A stretch of 64,000 nt of DNA from Gordionus sp. m RMFG-2023 (GCF_954871325.1 NC_088776.1:22740508-22804507), one strand, 5' to 3'. Counted from the first letter of the stretch, positions 37,148-49,861 are shown. A program made the numbers and translations. Notes: generated by a model not told the origin, from the sequence alone.

Positions 37148-40100
37148 TCAAATCTCAATTTTATGCAATGTTATGGGAACGATTCTTCTCTTCTTAGGCA
37201 GCGATAATTGTTGTTTTTCATTTATGATAGCATCATCGATGGAATTACTTGATATAATTATTGTCAATTTGAATTATGCGGAAAAAAAAATTATATGTAA
37301 ATAGATTATTTTTTTATAAATATTATGTGTAATATATCAAATTTATTTTTAATGTTTATAAGATTTTTAATGAAAAATAAAGTGTTTGATAATTTATTTT
37401 AAATCTCACTTACTTGATATTTTTAGGTGGAGATGGAGAAGTGATTTGATCAATTATAATAATACTGTTACTATCTTCAAGCATAGGACAAATTGCATTT
37501 TCTCCAAATATTGTTGAAGGTGCTTGATCTTTAATTACGGTTGATGTTATATGCTCTTTAACTATGGTTGAAGGTTTATGATCTTTATTTTTAACTATTG
37601 TGGGTATATGTTCTTTAACTTTAGTAATAGGTGTATGACTCAAAGGAATTTCTAGTTTCCCTGGTTTTAATAAATCCTTTTTGCAATTATATTGATTTCC
37701 CATGATATTCTTGATATGATCTAGTCCTATTCGTGACATAAGTGGTTCCAATTCACATTCCTTACAATATAATTTATATTAAATTACTAAAATAAATATT
37801 ATGATTTATATGTACTTGAAATGATTTGTTCAAATTTAAGCATTTATTGATTGTTATATCAGTTGTACTATATGGTTCTCCCAATTCAAATTTTTCAAAA
37901 TTTATGATGCTTAAATATCCATCAGTTGATGTAGCTATTAGTGTTAAACCATCTCTGGACCTATATTAATCAAAGGAGTCATTAAAGTATCGTGATATGA
38001 CAAATAATCCGCTTTTAAAATTTTTTTTTTAAAAATACCTTGGCTGAGCCATATATTTAAAAAAAATCTAGGCCAGTCTTGAAATTATAAAACCCGGATA
38101 AAAGTCAAAGATTTATTCTTTTACTACATAGAATATAAATTTTGCCATTTTTAATATTTATATGAAATAATTATTTATTAAATACAACACCACAATTCCT
38201 TCCAACTCACCAGTTGAACACATATTCAATGTAGCTAAAAATATTACTCATAAAAAAAACTTTAAAAATGTTATATTGTTAAAATAAAATAATAATATTT
38301 AGTAGATGATATTTTATAGAAAATGTATCGAATTTTATTTTATGTATCGCTTCGTTATAAATTTAGAGAATGTATTCATATATGTATCGTCGGATCCTTA
38401 TAGAATTTATATCGGTATAAATACATTTTTAAAGTATCGTAAAAAATTTTGGTTAATCTCCGTAATATAAAAAAAACAGATATACAAAAATGGAGTGGCA
38501 TTTATGGCCCTCTCCTCTATATATATCGGCCTATAGATGTCGGGAAAAAATTTTCGATTTATAAGAATCTAAATTTATTATTTAATTATATTTAGTTTTA
38601 TTAATTCTATCCACTAACCATTATTCAAAAAAATTTTTAGATTTTGTAACCTAATTAAAAGACGAGGTCTATATAAAATTTTACAAAAAAAATTTTTTTT
38701 TAAAAAAAAGATAGATCTTAACTCCGAGTAAACCCGTTTTTTTGTGAATATAGCTTAATTCAAAACCCTTTATAGCTTGAACTTATAAAATATAAAACGA
38801 TTGGACTAAAAGGCAACTATTTGACAACATATATTTCAAATGAAATATTATTGCAATCAAAAGAAATAAAGGTTTAAGGTGTAAAAATAAATTGTTTCTC
38901 AATTTTGCAATATACATAAAAATTAATATTACTCGAAAAATTTCTACGGTAAAAAAGACGCTTAGTCAGCTCTCCTACCCCCTAATAGTAAAAAATATAT
39001 GAGGTTTTAATAAATTGTAAAGTATTCTATTTTAAATTTTATGAAAAAAGTTAGCATTAATTTAAATATTTATTTCTTGTATATTTATATTTTATCTCAT
39101 GAAAATTTAAAGTATATTTTCTTACATTTTTTAAGCCTTAAACAATGAAGGATATAAGAAAATTTTATTAACCAAAAAAGTTACATTTAATTTCTCTACT
39201 AACTATGATTAGGCAAAAATTTTAGAGTGTATGAAATGTTAAGAAATCCAAAGGGACAGAATTTGTGAATGCAAACATTTCTGACCCTTGGGCTACAAAA
39301 AAAAAGAAACCCAAAAGCATGCCTAACAGGATGAAGCCTTCGACATCAAACAGCATTTTGTGAAAGAGCCTATTTTGATCTATTGGAGAAATATAAAAAT
39401 GGGAATCTGAAGCTGATCTATTATTAGATTCAATACGAGGGTCGATTTTTTTTGCATTGGAATGTATTCCCTTTTCTTAGGATATAGTAATTTTTGGTAC
39501 AAATTATTTAAAATACTTTGTTACATAAGAAATCAACTGTTAATAAAAATCGTTTATTGTTTGGAATTAAAAATTCGAAATGCATCAGTAAACGCTTTGA
39601 AAAAACTTTTTGTTTGGAAATGGACTGAGGATATATCAAATCTTGATATTTAAAAAATTAAATATTTCGCACAATTATGTTCAGGGGATATAAATGTTTC
39701 TGAAGGCCAAATAATTTCAAAATTTAAATTATAATAGAATATCAATCCTTCAAAAAACGCTATGGTAGTATTGCATACTAAAAATATTTTGGAGTTTTCC
39801 AAATATTACTAACTAGCCCCACTTAAATGAGAGAACCTTTTCTTCATTACGGAGTTTAAAAATCTATCTCAGAAGTACGATATTAGAAAATCGATTGAAC
39901 GGACTAGCTCTACTTATACATCAAGAGCAGAGCGGTATTTTTTAAAAAAAATTTTTTACAATACCCAGTCTGGGCCGAATATTTTAAATCGCCATTATTA
40001 TTTATAAAGATTAAAAATAAATGAAATATATTTAAAAATTGGGTACAGTATCATATAACAATATATCACATTCTCACTTATCATATTTCTATTTTTTAGA

Positions 40101-42204
40101 TCCTTAAAAAATATTTTTAGTAAAATATTATTTTAGGTGATATTTGAATTAAAAGCAACAAAGAAACAGTCAATATGAAAATTTTATTTAAGATAAGTAT
40201 CATTTTATCTCTCCTTTTCTCTGTCCAAAATTCAGGCAATTATGTATGCTCAAAATAACTGACACTTATATAAAATACTTATTAAACTACAAAAAGTTCA
40301 GGAAATAAGGGAAATAGCATTGACCAGTCAAATTGAAAGTGTGGTGATTCAAACTCACTCCTTTTACAACAAACAGGAAGATAAAATAATTTGAAAAATT
40401 ATTACATATTAACATAAAAAGATATATAAAATGCCCAATTGGTAGGTATATTTAGATTTTTTGAAAAGTCAAGGCGTAGAAAATTTACATACCCAGACTG
40501 TTTCTAAAGAAATCCAGGCTGGGCCAATTTTTTTTTATCAAATCTAGGTTGGACCATGCAAAGATTTTAAAGATGTTGCATGAAACAAGTCTGATTTCGT
40601 GTTAAATAACTTATTCAGTTTATAACATAATTGATTGGAAGAAATTGTACAGGCTAGGTTGATGCTAATAGGACACCTGTTAAAAGATAGTGAGCCAAAA
40701 TCGAGCATTGCAAACTGTCATTTCCAAAAAACAAGATGTTTCAAGCTTATAAGATTTTTTATATTCTATGTACTGATTCTATTATTTCAAATAATTTCCA
40801 TATTTAAAAGTAACCGATATTACAAAAATGTGTATTATATTTTACCATGATAGATCACTGATCCACCAATAATGAAGATCCTTAATCATTAATATTGGGC
40901 TCAGTTGTTGAGTATCATGAATGCTTAGTGCATTATCACATGCTATTGCAAAGACTATTCGATAAGGTAGACTGAAATAATTGTTAGTATTTTTAAATCA
41001 AAAAAATTAAACTTAATATAGCATGTATTCTGTGGATTAGCCAAATTTCTTAATTTAAATATAATAGGGCAACATTTAACTACAGATGAATATCTATTTA
41101 AGTTTGGAATATATGCAACTATTTTTTTTAAAAAAAGAAATTTAAATAATAATTTAAATATAAAACCTGGCATCTTCATATTATTCCTACTAAAAATGTA
41201 AGTAACTGGCTTAAATTGTTTACCAGTCTCAATACAGCCTGCAGGTATTAATAATAATTCACCAAAAGGTGTAAATGTTAGCCTTCTAAAAAATGATTTC
41301 ATGTTTTCATCTTGAAAAAAGTGGGCACTATTTATCTAAATAATGCATTATTATAAATCTATATTTCTCTTAGCACTTTGTGTTTTGATTCATCCATATC
41401 ACCTTTAATTATATTTTGGTTGCCCCAAGAAACAGCATTTTTTTTAACAATTTTATAAACTGTGGTTTTAGATTTTAAATTTATAACACGGCATGTTCTA
41501 GTATATATTCATATTGTACAAAGCTGTAAATATTATTTACCTGTCTTGACTAAAGGAAACTATATATTTATTAAGAGGATCCCATGCAACACCTTGTACA
41601 AAATTTTTATGATCATTAAACAAGTTGATATATTTTTCTGATTTTAAGATAAAACATAATTCAATTTATAACATACCTTTGCTAATGTCCCATATTATAC
41701 AAGTTTTATCCTGTGATCCAGAAAATAAAGATTGATTATCTGGTGACCAAGAAATATCACATATATCATGTAAATGGGCTCTATATATAAATTATATATT
41801 AATGTTTTATTGTAATTACCTCAATGTGCGATAAACTGACCATGATACATTATATTCAACCTTTTTGATTCTGGTAGGTAAACGTTTCCATATAAAAATT
41901 ATGCCCTCATCATCACCTGAAGCAATGAAATTACCATCTGGACTGTACCTTACAATATTAACAGGTTTTTGATGTCTATTTAGTTCGGAAAGAAATTCAA
42001 TTTTCAAATCTTTATCGTTATTAGTTTCTTCCAAAAGCCATATCTAGATTTAAAATTTACAATGGACTTCAAAAAATAATTTACTCTAATATAATGATCA
42101 AGTCCACATGTTGCGAATATGTTTTTACTAAAAAGAGGGTCAAAATCCACGCTATATATTGCATCACATGCATGCCAAGATATTTCAGGTGTATATATTT
42201 TCAT
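37148..42204 (-). CDS. CHAF1B: Chromatin assembly factor 1 subunit B (CAF-1 p60), complete
   Basis: Eleven exons (minus order): 42204-42085, 42043-41820, 41780-41677, 41637-41541, 41497-41377, 41335-41167, 41118-41013, 40971-40846, 37960-37816, 37760-37414, 37247-37148. All junctions are GT-AG and in phase, giving 552 residues (human 559). The start MKIYTPEISWH matches the family N-terminus. WD40 blades follow (LASG-like turn YSPDGNFIASGDDEG, SPDNQSLFSGSQDKT then CIIWDI, WDPLNKYIVSF), then the p60 hallmark MKSFFRRLTFTPFGELLL with IPAGCIE, CCPIIF and LPYRIVFAIA. The tail has degenerate TIVKEHI-type repeats (residues 451-489) and KKRRIVPITL (538-547), matching the B-domain motif by which CAF-1 p60 and HIRA bind ASF1. 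Role: deposits H3-H4 behind replication forks with p150 and p48. Seven introns are 39-48 bp; one is 2.9 kb of transposon debris. Confidence 0.96.
37961..40845. other. CHAF1B intron 8, expanded by repeats
   Basis: 2885 bp against about 40 bp for neighbouring introns. Holds the hAT remnant at about 39220-39945, short GC/homopolymer patches at 38030-38110 and 39948-40570 (CCAGTCTGGGCCG, CCAGGCTGGGCC), and AT-rich filler. Confidence 0.7.
39220..39945 (+). mobile_element. Remnant of DUF4371-type hAT (3' half)
   Basis: Parallels the transposase at 47010-48010. Near 39310-39440 a diverged CPTRW-like region is followed by a leucine-rich LLLDSI segment. At 39820-39935 it reads NERTFSSLRSLKIYLRST and ENRLNGLALL, the dimerisation domain. 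Internally deleted and frameshifted. Confidence 0.75.
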
Positions 42205-42529
42205 TGAGCTTAAATAAAATCAAAACTGGCGGGTAATTTAAATATATTAGAGTTTTATTGACATTATGTTATAACTCTAGTGACCTGCAATTTACATTAA
42301 TTTATGGGTCATGGGTAGTGTTGTTAAGGCTCGATTTTTAAAAATGGCCTACCTATTATTTTTGCCAAATATTTTGCTGAATAATATTTGTCTAAACTAA
42401 TTGATTAGCTTTTTTTAAAAATGGTACTAGTCACTTGCTATTAGTAGATGTCAATTATTATATTTTGTATAAAAATAAATTATAAAATTTGGATGAGTAA
42501 TGATATATTTTATTGCGAATAAATAATGC
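42205..42529. other. CHAF1B upstream region
   Basis: AT-rich sequence 5' of the CHAF1B start (the gene reads leftward). A TAGTGTTGTTAAGGCTCG MITE fragment begins at 42316, about 110 bp upstream of the start codon, which limits how far an undisturbed promoter can extend. No motif assigned. Confidence 0.45.
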
Positions 42530-43415
42530 TTCGTAGCCAGGGTTTACATAAGATGAAAGGAAATTAATAAATTATTGAGGGCTTCGCTCTCATACCCCAT
42601 TTTGGAACAATGGCGTCGCTAGGGGGGGGCCTTAAAAGTTGAATAGCCCCCTGAAGCAAAAAAATTTTTTTAATGGCTACTTATTATCCCCTTGAGCTAA
42701 AAATAAATGTTTTAATTTCCCTCTGAATAATTTCTTTTATAATTCTATTGAGTAATATATAGATTTTATTTTATTAAAAAATTAATAAGACTATCTTAGT
42801 TTTTATTGAATGAATACTATTTTAAATATTAGATTAGATTATTACATATAAATTATACTATGTCAGCTTGCAATCAAATTCTATGTTTAAATTATAACAA
42901 TATCACTCACTAAATATTAATTTAGCATTAACAGTTGAAGCTTAATTGACTTTTATTATTTAAATTATTATATAACCCTAATTAAATAAATATAATCATT
43001 TATTAAGTGAAAATTATTAATTTAATATTTTAGCCGAGTTCAAAATCACTAATCAACTATATTATTGTTTTTAAATTTAATTATCTTGTCTCTTCCTAAA
43101 ATTATTTTCAAGGTCCAAATCCAAATAACTATAAGAAATTTATTTATAAAAAGTATGTAGACATATTATAATCCTCTATTATATATAATTTCTTATAAAA
43201 TATTAGGTAAAATGCCACTTTTACAGACGTATCTGACAGTTATATAATATATTACAGTTAATGTTTTTAAAATTTTACTAATAAATGCTTTTGATAATAA
43301 ATATAAGTAACAAACTGCTTACAAATATTTAACGCCATTTATTTATTTACAATATAATTAAAATTAATCGTAATATTATTCATTCCACAATATATCCTTT
43401 CTTCTCTTTGTAACT
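42530..43415 (+). mobile_element. MITE M1, forward copy, interrupted
   Basis: Starts CTTCGTAGCCAGGG with the GAGGGCTTCGCTCTCATACCCC segment of M1 and resumes near 43110 with CTATAAGAAATTTATTTATA through AACGCC near 43330. Between about 42607 and 43080 is other sequence starting CAATGGCGTCGCTAGGGGGG, which looks like the end of a different hAT-type element inserted in M1; its far end was not found. Confidence 0.65.
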
Positions 43416-44232
43416 TGTTTTTAGGAAGCAATTTTCTTCTTCTTTGGAATATATATTTGAGTTAAATTTTTAATACGAATATATTTTTAATATTATTACA
43501 AACGACTATTATTTTAAGATATAATATACCAACTAGCAGTGTCTACATGAGCGGGAGGGGTAGGAACAGTTTGCATCCTATTTTTTTGAGGGGGTAGGAG
43601 GTAAGCTGCTTTACTGGGGGTAGGATAAATTTTTTGGAGGGTTATCTATTAAATTTTGGATGAAATAGGACAAAATTTATTGCTGTAAAAATTATACTTT
43701 TATTATAGTATTATTATAATACAATTAATCGACCAAATCTATATATTGCAAACAATCATACACATTGTTTTCCAAATAAACTATCCTTTTAAATTTAATT
43801 TAAAAGGTTTAGATATTTTAGCAAGCTCTTAATGCCATAATAACTAATTCATTGTAAATAATGGAGGTTTTAATTGAATTTATTATCTAAAAAATAAATT
43901 ATTTATAATCACAAAATATAGATAGTTGGTAGTAGACAGGCACGTACGTAGCGATGGGGGGGGGCAAATCCCCCCCCAAGCCAAAAAATGCAGATGCCGT
44001 ATATATTTTTCAAAAATATTATTTTCTATATATTAATATTATTTTTATAATCTTTATTCATATATCTTTCATTCAAATATATATTTAATTACATTTATTT
44101 ATCACAATCATTTACTAAGTTATTTTATCAATTAATTTCAATTTCAAGTTTTCCTTGGTAATATTTATCTACTATTTTCAAATTTTTAACGGCAAATTTA
44201 TCTACCATTTTTTTCTTGTCAAATAACAATTA

Positions 44233-47200
44233 TGGACATAAGAAATTTTTTTAAAAACACGAATGATGATAAAGATTCTAGTCAAAGTCATCTTATAAAA
44301 AAGCAAAAATTTAACATATTTTTATTATTTTCTTTTTTTAGTAATTAAAACCCCTCCCATAAATAATGAAATAATTGTTGGAATTGGAAGAGTAATTGAG
44401 AGTCAGGATATAGAGCCAAAGCCATCAAAAGGTTATTCTAAATAAAGATTTTGGCTTTTTTAAAATAATTTTAATCTCAATATTATACTCATATAAAATC
44501 CTTATACAAAACTCTAGAGTACATTGATCCGTATGATATAGCCAATTTTTTGGATAAAGATAATATTAGCCTAGAAGAAAGACACTTACTTCTTAAAAAA
44601 GTAATAAATATAAGATACCTATGATAAATAATTTATTTAATTTAATAATAGATTTATATTCCACCCCTCAATTTTCAATATCCACAAACTGTATGTGCTA
44701 ATCGAAAGCTAAAATTTCAAAACAGCTATTTTACTAGATGGTTATGGCTAGCATACTCTATCCGTGACAATGGAGCTTATTGTAAGATATGTGTCCTGTT
44801 TGGTCCAAGATATGCTGGAAGAAATTTGGTTAAGCTTAACACTCTTGTTAAGACTCCATTTAACAGATACAAAGATGCTGGAGAAATTTTTGATAATCAT
44901 CAAAAAACAAATTATCACAAAAGTTGTGAACTAATGATTTCCTCAAAAAAATCAATTCAAAGTGGGGATATGATTCCCATTACATCACATATTGATAAAA
45001 GTAGGCTTACAATTGCAAAAGAAAATAGATGCAAGATAAGACTAACTATTGAGGCTATTCTATATTGTGGGTTGCAGGGATTAGCTTTACGTGGCCATTT
45101 TGATTCAGGAAGCCTGAATTTCAATAATAATGATAACGAAGGGAATTTTCGTGGCCTTATAAAATTTAAAGCATTAGGAGATTTTGCATTAATGGAGAGC
45201 ATTAATAGTAGTAATAAAAATGCTACATATCTTAGCCCTAGGATCCAAAATGAAATAATTGATGTTTGCAATAATATCATTCTAGAAAAATTGATTACTG
45301 AAATCAATTCTGCCCCATGCTACTCAATTTTGGCAGATGAGACCACAGACATTGCTGGCATTGAGCAGATGTCACTTTGTGCACGACATAGGCGTAGCCA
45401 GGATTTTCATAAGGGGGGGGGAATCAAAAAAATACTGAAGGCTTCGCCCCCAGACCCCTTTTGGGCGGGCCTTTCGGCAGCTTTTCCCCGGCCTTTGGCC
45501 GGGTTACTTTAACCTATATATAGTCATAAAATATTTTTACAAATTTTAATAAAAAAATAAGCCTGGAACAAATATGAAATATATTTTTATTAATTTATAT
45601 AAAATAAAAATATAATAAATTACTTCTATTGAATATACCTTAATATAAAAGCATGGTAATAATTTATTCCAAACAATTATAAGAAATTTATTTATAACTA
45701 TAAGTAGACTTATAGTTGATTTTACTCTATTATATAGAATTAGTTATAAAATAATAAGTAAAATTCCACTTTTACAGACATATTTGACAGTTAGAGAATA
45801 TATTACAGTTAATAATCTGACAAAATTTACTAATCAATGCTCTTAATATTAAATATAGCAACAATATGCATACAATTATTTAACGCTCTCTATTTTATTT
45901 AGGTTTATATAAATTTAATCTTCATATTATTCATCCCACAATGTCTTTAAAAGATATTTTCTGATGTCCTTATCAATATTTAGTAGTTTTCTGTAAAATA
46001 TATAATTCGCTATATTGGTAAAAATACTTGATTGTCATTTGATAATTAGATATATTGTAAATCGACGACATATAATATTCCACTGTTTATATTGTGCTTT
46101 AATATTTTTTTAATTTATGATTTAATTTTATCAATAGTTTTATAATTATATTTTACTTTTATTGAGATAAATAAATTAAAATTACTCACTTTATAAAAAA
46201 ATATATTTGATATATTATATAATTTAGTAATTTTATAGATCTATTATTAATAATTACAATACATTTCACTTCTGTCTTAAGACTTATCCTTGGCCTATAT
46301 TCCATTTATTAAAAAACATTTTTGGTTCATTTTATATATTTATAAATTTATTTTCTAAAAATCTATAAATTATGATGAATAGTTTTATAAAAAAATATCA
46401 ACTTTTACATTCTTTCTTTTAAATTATTATTTAAGATATATGCATACATATATGAGGGTCAGGGAGTGGGGGGAGGACTAAGGGGGATATTTTTTATTAG
46501 CTATAAATGATATTTACAAAAAGTGATAAATTTCTGAAGGAAGGGGAAATTTCCCCTTGTCTCCCCCCCCCCTGGCTACCCCTATGGTGCACGATATATA
46601 GATACTCAAAATAACATTATAAAAGAGATGTTTCTTCAATTTATCCCAGCTTCAAGCATGACTGGGTCTGCCTTAGCTGATGTAATATTTGACAATCTTG
46701 AAAAATTCAAAGTAATAATTAATCACATTATAAAATTATTTTTTTCAAAAATATAACTTAATATAAATTTGATACGTAGCAAGTGTATGATGGAGCTTGT
46801 GCAATGAGTGGGCAATTCAATGGGCTTCAAGCATTTATAAAAAAAAATGCCCAACAGCTATATATGTCCATTGTGCTGCTCATTCCCTCAACCTGGCAAT
46901 ATCTAATGCATGTTCTTTGCCATTGATATCAAATTGCATAGGTATAATTTTATTTATTTCAATTAAATTTCTTATATTTGTATCAGGCAAAATATCTAGC
47001 ATCTATGAAATGTTTAGATATCCCAAGAGACAAAATATTTTGAACAGAATTATTTCTGAAACTCCTTGTCCAACAAGGAGGAAAAAATTGCAAAAAGTTT
47101 GCCCAACAAGATGGAGCCTTCGCCATCAAGCTGTGACATCTTTTATGGAGTTAGAAGAACCAATTATTAACGCTCTTACCGAAATATCACAATGGTCTGA

Positions 47201-48090
47201 GAGAGATATTTCTACAGAGGCTAGCAAATTATTAGATTCCATACTTATACCTAATTTTTTTTTCTCATTACAATGTATTAATAAATTATTTAATTATACT
47301 ACAATTTTATGCAATACTTTTCAAAAACCCGATATTGACTTGGTTGAGATGATGAGAATAGCAGAGAGTATTTTAATAGAACTCAATGAAATTAGAGCTA
47401 ATGTTGATGACGAATTTCATATTTTATATGTTATTGTTGAGTCAAAAGCACAACAATATGAGTTTAATATTTGTCTCCCTCGACTTGCAGCAAGGCAAGC
47501 TCATCGTCCAAACATTAATATCGGGTCAGTCGAAGAATATTATAAAATAAATCTCTTTATCCCTCTTTTAGATACATTTATAACACAAATAAACGAACGG
47601 TTTTTAATTCATAGGGCAGCACTTAGCAATCTGCAGATATTGTTTCCACAAAAACCCTCCCAACCTTTTTCAGATGGTGATAGAAATAAAATAAAATATT
47701 TGGCAAATTTTTATCATGAAGATATTAAAGTATCTTATTTATGATGCCTTATTGGCTGAATGCCAACTATGGTATAAAAGATTAACCATGGTTGTTATAG
47801 TCCCAAAAAATGCTATGGATGCTTTGCATCAATTCAAACATATTTTAGATTATTTTCCTAATATATTAAAATTATTATATATATTAGCAACTATTCCCAT
47901 TAGTACTGCAACTAATGAGAGAACCTTCTCTTCTTTGAGAAGAATAAAAACCTACCTAAGAAGTACAACTTCTGAAAGTAGATTGAATGGTTTGGCCCTA
48001 TTGAATATTCATAGGCATTTGACGCCAAGCACGGATGAGATAATTGAAAAATTAGCTCTATCCCAACGAAGATTGGATTTTATCTTATAA
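44233..48090 (+). pseudogene. hAT transposase (TTF zinc finger, DUF4371, hAT dimerisation)
   Basis: Starts MDIRNFFKNTNDD, typical of the family. After short introns a TTF-type zinc finger reads FQNSYFTRWLWLAYS then YCKICVLFG (44690-44830), followed by DUF4371 (44826-45386, with ILADETTDIAG, the catalytic-core region). The M1 MITE interrupts at 45387-46586, and coding resumes with YDGACAMSG (about 46785), VHCAAHSLNLAIS (46865), CPTRWSLRHQAV (47103) and the dimerisation domain TNERTFSSLRRIKTYLRST (47910-47970). A 45-bp intron at 46942-46986 has GT-AG ends. Two frameshifts are visible, in the A-run near 46845 and near 47730. With the MITE, this copy cannot make a full transposase, though long frames (315 and 124 codons) survive, indicating recent activity. 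Confidence 0.9.
45387..46586 (+). mobile_element. MITE M1, complete reference copy, TSD GTGCACGA
   Basis: 1200 bp with ends CATAGGCGTAGCCAGG and, on the other strand, CATAGGGGTAGCCAGG (one mismatch in 16). GTGCACGA flanks both sides (45379-45386, 46587-46594), and removal restores the hAT frame through CARYIDTQNNI. Composition is mostly AT with a GC-rich patch near the left end (GGCTTCGCCCCCAGACCCC) and G/C runs near the right. No coding capacity. The 8-bp duplication places it among hAT-mobilised MITEs. Confidence 0.95.
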
Positions 48091-48932
48091 ATATATTATA
48101 TGCTTTTAAAATTTTTTGTGCAATTTTATAATTTTAATATATTAAGAAAATAATCTAAAATATGTTTGAATTGATGCAAAGCATCTATAGCATTTTGTTG
48201 GGGTCCAAAAAAGGTTGGGAGCAGTTGCTAAGTGCTGTCCTATGAATTATAAATAGTTCATTCACAAAATACAATTTTACCTAATAAACTTATGTAAATT
48301 TATATTTACAACATTTATATTTTTTATACTTTATATATAAATTTTAAAGGCTCAAAATATTTCTATTTTGGATCATTTATTTTATAGTTATTCATATGCC
48401 GCCGGTTATATCCGTTTAATATTTTTTAATTCACATTTATTTTAAAGTTTTTTATATGCCGGTTTATATATTTTAAAGTTTTTTATATGCCGATTTATAT
48501 ATTTGAAAGTTTTTTTATACCGGTTTTTATATTTTTTTTATATACCGGTTTATATGTTTTAAAGTTTTTCATATGCCGGTTTATATATTTAATTTTTATA
48601 ATTCACATTAATTTAATATTGTGTATTAAAAATAGTTATTAGTCCTAATAAATTTATGCTTCAGAATTTTAAATAACAAAAATTTATTAAAAAAAATTTT
48701 AATTGCCCCCCTCCACCCCCCACAGCAAATTCCTGCGTACGCGCCTGGTAGTAGATTTAGATTAATTTAAGTTATCCTTTATAAATTCTTTGAAAAGAGT
48801 ATCAATAAATAAATAGGTAAAAATAATGATAAAGAGACACCGCCGCCGAAGGCGGCGATTTTTTAGGGTGGTAGGCAAAGGTTTTTGAAGAGGGTCCAGT
48901 GAAAATCCTGTCATATAGACGCTGCCAACTAG

Positions 48933-49855
48933 AGATGGTGGGACAATAATATATAAAATCTTAATTGCTTTCTTGATATCACTCTGGTTCTTATTTTGTA
49001 GTTACAAAATGTTTCATTTCTAATAGGGCATTTTTGCCGTATAAATAACTCAAAATTTCAATATATTTGCATAATTTATTTTAAAGGTTTTTAGTGTTTT
49101 TATTTTATCAATTTATCTAACAGAATAAATTCTGATATGGGTTACCATCGTGAGTGTCATGGCTAAAACTGCAAATTAACCAGATTTGTATGGCTATGTA
49201 ATTTAAGATTATTACTAAAGCTGCTGAGAGCATATGATCGCATATTTTAGATAAGCAATAATGGTCAACTGTGTAGTCGTTTATGTATCATTAAAAATGG
49301 AAGATAATCTTTTAGAAATTTAATATCATACAATAATTTTCTCGATTACTTATCTAGCAACCATCATGTCATCTAAGAGGAAGCTATAACCACCATATAG
49401 TTTTATGATTTGGATTGGTCGTTTATATTCTCTTCTTCAAGAATTGTTGATTTGGTAAGGTCTATAAATTTTTTATTATTAGTCCTTTCTATAAAACATT
49501 GTCTAAAATGGTAATAGAGTTATATTAGTTTCATGACCTTTTGTCAATGTAAGTTGCTAAGATTATATTGTGTAGTTTTCAAATCCCATTATCAATTGAG
49601 ACATATATATATGAATTAATTAACCTTTTTTATCATTTACAATTCTTTAGACCAAATTTTTTTTATATCAACAATCGAAAATATTTTATATTGTAATAAA
49701 TAGATTTTGTATTAAAAAATATTATTTTTAGAAATGTCTTGTATTATTTTAACGATTTATATGCTAGTTTATTTTGCATGCAAAATATAATAAATGACAT
49801 TCAGAATAATTATTTAGAGTTAGTAAATTTTAAAAAAGTATAATATATTAATATA
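48933..49855. other. AT-rich stretch, no gene recognised
   Basis: Between the CCAACTAG MITE and the next M1-type GC patch. No ORF, RNA gene or repeat was recognised on either strand. Confidence 0.4.
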
Positions 49856-49861
49856 AAACGC

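Larger units (their letters stand above)
43937..48747 (+). mobile_element. Full-length DUF4371/ZMYM1-type hAT, TSD GTAGTAGA
   Basis: Ends CAGGCACGTACGTAG and, on the other strand, CAGGCGCGTACGCAG. The 8-bp duplication GTAGTAGA lies at 43929-43936 and 48748-48755. Next to the left end is a G-run/C-run palindrome (GGGGGGGGCAAATCCCCCCC). The 4811 bp include a nested M1 MITE of 1200 bp; without it and one duplicated 8-mer the element is 3603 bp. Carries the transposase described separately. An inverted, internally deleted sibling lies at 58909-60784 with similar ends. Confidence 0.95.
43537..48924. mobile_element. 569-bp hAT MITE carrying a nested hAT, TSD CCAACTAG
   Basis: Ends CAGTGTCTACATGA and, on the other strand, CAGCGTCTATATGA. 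The flanks are CCAACTAG at 43529-43536 and 48925-48932, a perfect 8-bp duplication. Removing the nested element and its duplication leaves about 569 bp of non-coding sequence with GGGGGTAGG-rich ends. A second, reverse-oriented partial copy ends at 61637 (AGACACTG) and shares the GATTTGGTCGAT core. Confidence 0.9.

Noticed and set aside
44957-45307. 116-codon minus-strand frame
   Set aside because: Shadow of the hAT transposase DUF4371 exon on the plus strand.
48841-48862. GC hairpin CGCCGCCGAAGGCGGCG as a terminator or RNA
   Set aside because: It belongs to the right part of the CAGTGTCTA MITE and no gene ends there; a bacterial-type terminator makes no sense in this context.
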